Of a stretch of 57,460 nt of DNA, positions 53,725 through 57,460 are shown in pieces; position 1 is the stretch's first letter; each line of letters opens with the position of its first letter. The notes under the pieces were generated by a model. It saw only the letters and a list, made by a program, of their open reading frames with translations, was not told the origin of the DNA and did not search any database. Source of the stretch: Alectoria sarmentosa. Its lineage: Eukaryota > Ascomycota > Lecanoromycetes > Lecanorales > Parmeliaceae. The position numbers were made by a program, and so were the translations under genes. The DNA lies in contig WOGZ01000222.1 of NCBI GenBank assembly GCA_009733775.1, positions 1 to 57,460 on the forward strand, written 5' to 3'.

Positions 53725-56700
53725 TTACTTCCCATTCCTCTGCTCCGGAACGAGGGGCTCGACGTTCCAAATCATGTCCGCATACTCCTGGATACACCTG
53801 TCACTGCTGAAGAAACCCATCCTGCTAACGCTAGTGATGCACTTCTCGAGCCAAGCATCCTGGTCCTTGTACGCTTCATCCACGAGCATATGCGTCTTGA
53901 TGTAGCTGTTGAAGTCGTCAGAAACGAGGTAGTAGTCACCTTGATCGATGATAGAGTTGCAAAGAGCGCTGAAGCGGTTTGCATCTCCGAATCTACCACC
54001 CTTGATGGCATCAAAGACTTTGGCGAGATCGGGGTCAATTTTGAAGTTACCATAGGTGTGGGCGTGGCGAAGATCTTCGACGTCCTCGGCGAGGTTACCA
54101 AAGAGAAAGATGTTGGACTCGCCGACTTCGCGAGTGATCTCGATGTTGGCTCCGTCACAAGTACCGATGATCAACCCACCGTTCAAGACGAACTTCATGT
54201 TGCTGGTTCCACTGGCTTCCGTGCCTGCAGTGGAGATGTGCTCGCTGATGTCCGAGGCAGGGGTGATGATTTCGGCTTTGCTGACATTGTAGTCTTCAAT
54301 GTAGATGACCTTCAAAAGGTCACCGACGTCCTTGTCATTGTTGACGACTTCGCCAACGCTGCAAACAAGGTGAATGACAGTTTTAGCCATCCAGTAGCCT
54401 GGAGCGGCCTTGCCTCCGAAGATCGACACACGAGGAGCGAGTTTCTTGCGCTCTTCGGCGCTCATTGCCTTGATCGTCAGATATCGGTGAATGACACCGA
54501 GGATGTTCAGCTGTTGCCGCTTATACTCGTGTATACGCTTGACTTGAATATCGAACAGTGCTTTGGGGTTGACCCGAACGCCTGTCGTATTTACGATGTG
54601 CTGCGCCAAGCGGACTTTATTGGCATACTTGATCTCCTGCCATTCCTTTTTGAAGTCCTTGTCGTCAAGGAAATGTTCGAGTTTGTTCAGCTTTGTTAAG
54701 TCGGTAAGGAACTCGTAGCCGCCTAGCTTGGAAGCAATCAATTCCGATAGCCTGGGATTGGCTTGGTGGAGCCATCTTCGGGGGGTAATGCCGTTGGTCA
54801 CGTTGGTAAATTTGTCGGGCCCATAAATCTTGACAAAATCTTTGAAGATCGTTGTTTTGATGAGGTCTGAATGGAGCTCAGCTACACCATTGACCTTGTG
54901 GCTTCCAATAGTCGCGAGGTAAGCCATTTGCACCATCTTAGGCTGGGATTCCTCGATGATCGAAACACGCCTGAGCATGTCGCGGTCCTTGGGGAATTGC
55001 TTTTCCACCATGTGAAGGAACTGCGAGTTGACTTCGTAAATAATTTGGAGGTGTCTCGGGAGCAGGTTCTGCATCACAGGAACAGACCATTTCTCTAAAG
55101 CCTCAGGCATTACGGTGTGGTTTGCGTAACTGAAGGTATTTTGGACAATATTCCAGGCCTCAGCCCAGTCAAGGCCCTCTAAGTCCACCAAGATACGCTG
55201 CAACTCGACGATAGCGAGTGTAGGATGAGTATCGTTCAGTTGGATAGCCACCATGTCTGGAAAGGCCGACCATGCTTTCTTTGACTTCTTAAAACGACGG
55301 ACGATGTCGTAGAGCGAAGCAGCGCACCAGAAGTATTGTTGCTTCAGACGTAGCTCTTTACCACGCTCCAAATTGTCATTGGGGTACAGTACAGCAGAAA
55401 TAGTCTCTGCACGTTGCTGATCACCTACGGAGGCTTCGTATTCGCCGGAGTTGAACTTTTGGAAGTCGAACTCGCCTTTGGAAGCTTTGGAAGACCACAA
55501 GCGGAGGTTGTTCGTAGTTGCAGTCTGATATCCCGGAATCGGGACGTCGTACGCGACGGCATCGACAATTTCGCCGCCCTCCCAGACTGCAATGTTCTTG
55601 CCGTCTTCATCCCTGCACGCTTATCAGTATATTACCATTGGTCTAGCTAGGCTAGCATACTTGTGTCGAGAGACATGACCGTAGAATTGAATGTCCACGG
55701 TGATATCGTGCCTGGGAAATTCCCAAGGGTTGAAGTCCAGCCAATAATCTGGTACCTCCACCTGGTATCCGTCGACAATCTCTTGCTTAAAGATGCCATA
55801 TCTGTAACGCAGGCCATATCCCCAGGCAGGGTAGTCTAGGGTGGCCATGCTATCAAGGAAACATGCAGCTAGCCGGCCGAGGCCGCCGTTACCGAGAGCA
55901 GCGTCATGCTCTTGTGATATGACATCCTCGATTCGGAAGCCCAGGTCTTTGAGACCAGCTACATGACAAGTTAATTCCGTCTTCACAAGACTTGACGGAG
56001 GTATCTGTACCTCGTGCTACGTCCTTCAAGCCAACGTTGAGCATAGCATTGTCCAAAGCTCTGCCCATCAAGAACTCCAAGGAGAGATCTGCACACATAT
56101 CAGTCAAGTATTCTGTGGCTCCAGGGTGTAATTCTTACAGTAGACCCGTTTCTGATCTGCAAATGTCTGCCGCTGTTGGGTCCTGTTCCATTCGATGACG
56201 AGTCTGTCCCGGAAAGCGAGGGAGGCGCCGGAATAGGCGGCTCTGGAATGTTGTATTAGTACCCCTTTCTTGGGAGTTGAATAGGGTGCTAATGGGACTC
56301 ACAACTCATCACAGTTGAACAGCGAACGGGCAAGAGTGGTCTCAACGTGTCTGACGGTTTCATCCTGTATGGCTTCAACTATTGTCCAATTCACAAGGTG
56401 ATTAGCGGCCAATGCTGCCCACCTCAAACTGTTCCTTTGTAGTAAAGCCTTGGGCGGACTTTTGTGGGCTTTAGCAATGGCTCCGAGGTTCAATTGGTGC
56501 CAGGCATACATGTTTCTTCCATCTGCAGAGACGATGATTAGCATTGGAGGTTCGGGATTCGTCTTTCAAGGCTGCTCAAGACTTACGCGTCTCTCTGAGG
56601 CTCCGGTATGCTCGCTTCGACACTTTTGATCTCTGCAGCACCGAAACCAGTGGCAGTACGCTTATGCTTGGGACGAGAGATGCCCTCGGGCCCGACGGGA

Positions 56701-56762
56701 CCCTGGATGTCTGAGACGGGAGCGGATGTGGACGGCCTTCTCTCGCGGATTTTGGTAGCCAT
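53725..56762 (-). CDS. Glycogen phosphorylase (GT35), about 889 aa; N-terminal frame anomaly
   Basis: Minus-strand exons: 56762-56587, 56522-56510 (13-nt microexon), 56458-56423, 56378-56303, 56242-56139, 56088-56011, 55958-55661 and 55612-53725. Nearly all borders fit GT..AG. The sum is one base short of a multiple of three: joining QGFTTKEQFE to EAIQDETVRHVETTLARS needs one more base at intron 56422-56379. The body is intact: YYLSLEFLMGRALDNAMLN, EHDAALGNGGLGRLAACF, AIQLNDTHPTLAI, NVTNGITPRRW, VKRIHEYKRQQLN, and the pyridoxal-phosphate site EASGTSNMKFVLNGG with its Lys. It releases glucose-1-phosphate from glycogen in the cytosol. The N-terminus has a possible regulatory phosphosite region (RERRPSTS). 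The single symbol for the fungal family is not certain, so none is given. Confidence 0.9.
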
Positions 56763-57157
56763 GATGGATTGATTGGGGTGGAAGGAAAAGGAGATGGTGG
56801 AGGAAGGAAATAGTAGGGAGTAGGGTAGGATGATGATGATGGAAGGAAAGAAGCGGCTTGCAGACCAAGGCTTGGAATTGAATTGTTGAGTAAAGCAAGA
56901 GTGGTTTGGGTGGAAAAGGATAAAGAAGAAAGAAGAAAGATGAAAGATGAAAGATGATCGTTTGCGGTCAAAAGCAAATGATGGGAAGGGAATGGTGAAA
57001 TAGCAAAAGGTACTATAGCATCACCAATAAAAGTAGACGTTCTAATAATTCATTACATTTCCACCAGGACAAAGTGAAGTAACAAGAAAGTATCTTACCA
57101 ATACCTTAGGGAGAGGGATTGCCCCACCAACGCTAAGCAATCGATGAATGTGACTGT
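56763..57157. promoter_or_regulatory. Upstream region of glycogen phosphorylase
   Basis: Contains the 5' leader and promoter. On the coding strand it is pyrimidine-rich just upstream of the ATG (purine-rich on the plus strand at 56780-56960). No definite sites called. Confidence 0.4.
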
Positions 57158-57189
57158 GGGGCTTGGGGCTTGGGGCTTGGGGCTTGGGG
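57158..57189 (+). repeat. (GGGGCTT)n repeat with G-quadruplex potential
   Basis: Four tandem ggggctt units followed by gggg give five G4 tracts separated by CTT. That is a strong quadruplex-forming pattern on the plus strand, about 395 bp upstream of the glycogen phosphorylase start, where it is C-rich on the coding strand. Whether it forms or regulates is untested. Confidence 0.7.
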
Positions 57190-57339
57190 ACGGGCAAAGG
57201 GTAAAAGACTTGGATGCCCCTCTGAAGGCTACTGCAACATTTGAACATATAGCCCCACCAGGCCAAGCCAGCTAGGCTAAGGTACATATAGCTAACGTAA
57301 GGGGGGGGGAGTTCGCCAGGCTGGCCTGTTGTGGCTGGA

Positions 57340-57460
57340 GCTGGCTGGCTTAATTTTAATTTTCCAATTTTAAACCCAAACTAATCCATATTACGTTAAT
57401 GATTTCACTAAATTAATGTGTTACGTATATTCGCTTAAATTTATTCAATTTAAATTCAAA
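57340..57460. other. Start of another AT-rich tract
   Basis: From about 57347 the composition switches abruptly to runs such as taattttaattttccaatttt and stays AT-rich to the window end. The first bases of another decayed repeat or AT-rich isochore are likely, but too little is visible to identify it. Confidence 0.5.

Noticed and set aside
1..57460. CRISPR arrays, bacterial operons, ribosome binding sites, prophage
   Set aside because: Spliceosomal introns and gene families show this is a fungal nuclear genome; no regularly spaced identical repeats of CRISPR type exist.

Overview
The window looks like nuclear DNA of a filamentous ascomycete (Pezizomycotina). Genes carry short introns of about 44-130 nt with GT..AG borders and CTAAC/CTGAC-like branch sites. 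The families are typical of these fungi: a UbiA-type enzyme next to a P450, a SesA-NB-ARC-TPR NLR, an LSH/DDM1-type remodeler, and a DUF1275 membrane protein. A 6.1-kb AT-rich block has the composition left by repeat-induced point mutation (RIP). I cannot place the species; a plant-associated or plant-pathogenic fungus with AT-rich compartments would fit.

Layout. 0-5 kb: a lysine/serine-rich hypothetical gene (minus strand), then a heavily broken FAD amine oxidase pseudogene. 5.0-11.1 kb: an AT-rich block closed at both ends by related inverted repeats of roughly 165-190 bp, read here as a dead TIR-type DNA transposon that has collected further repeats (a palindrome, flanking direct repeats, a minisatellite). 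11.3-17.4 kb: a DUF1275 membrane protein, a cytochrome P450 with a multi-helix N-terminus, and a divergent UbiA-type prenyltransferase or terpene cyclase. The last two could form a very small terpenoid cluster next to the dead transposon. 18.3-29.5 kb: a dual-specificity-phosphatase-like protein, a disordered protein, the LSH/HELLS/DDM1-type SNF2 remodeler, an SR/Gly-rich protein, and a gene whose first intron seems to have lost its AG acceptor. 30.2-33.3 kb: a one-exon NLR. 33-42 kb: gene-poor, with two hypothetical genes and a probable small secreted protein. 42-57 kb: ordinary housekeeping genes, namely a pyrimidine 5'-nucleotidase-like HAD enzyme, a CCCH zinc-finger protein, a multi-KH RNA-binding protein, a ThDP-dependent enzyme and glycogen phosphorylase. 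The last 120 bp turn AT-rich again.

The most notable points are the UbiA/P450 pair beside the RIP-decayed inverted-repeat element, the NLR, a start codon split by an intron plus a GC-AG intron in the ThDP enzyme, and splice or frame anomalies in two genes (28.3-29.5 kb and the glycogen phosphorylase N-terminus). Exon borders were set by eye from consensus sites, reading frame and remembered family conservation. No search or transcript data were available.
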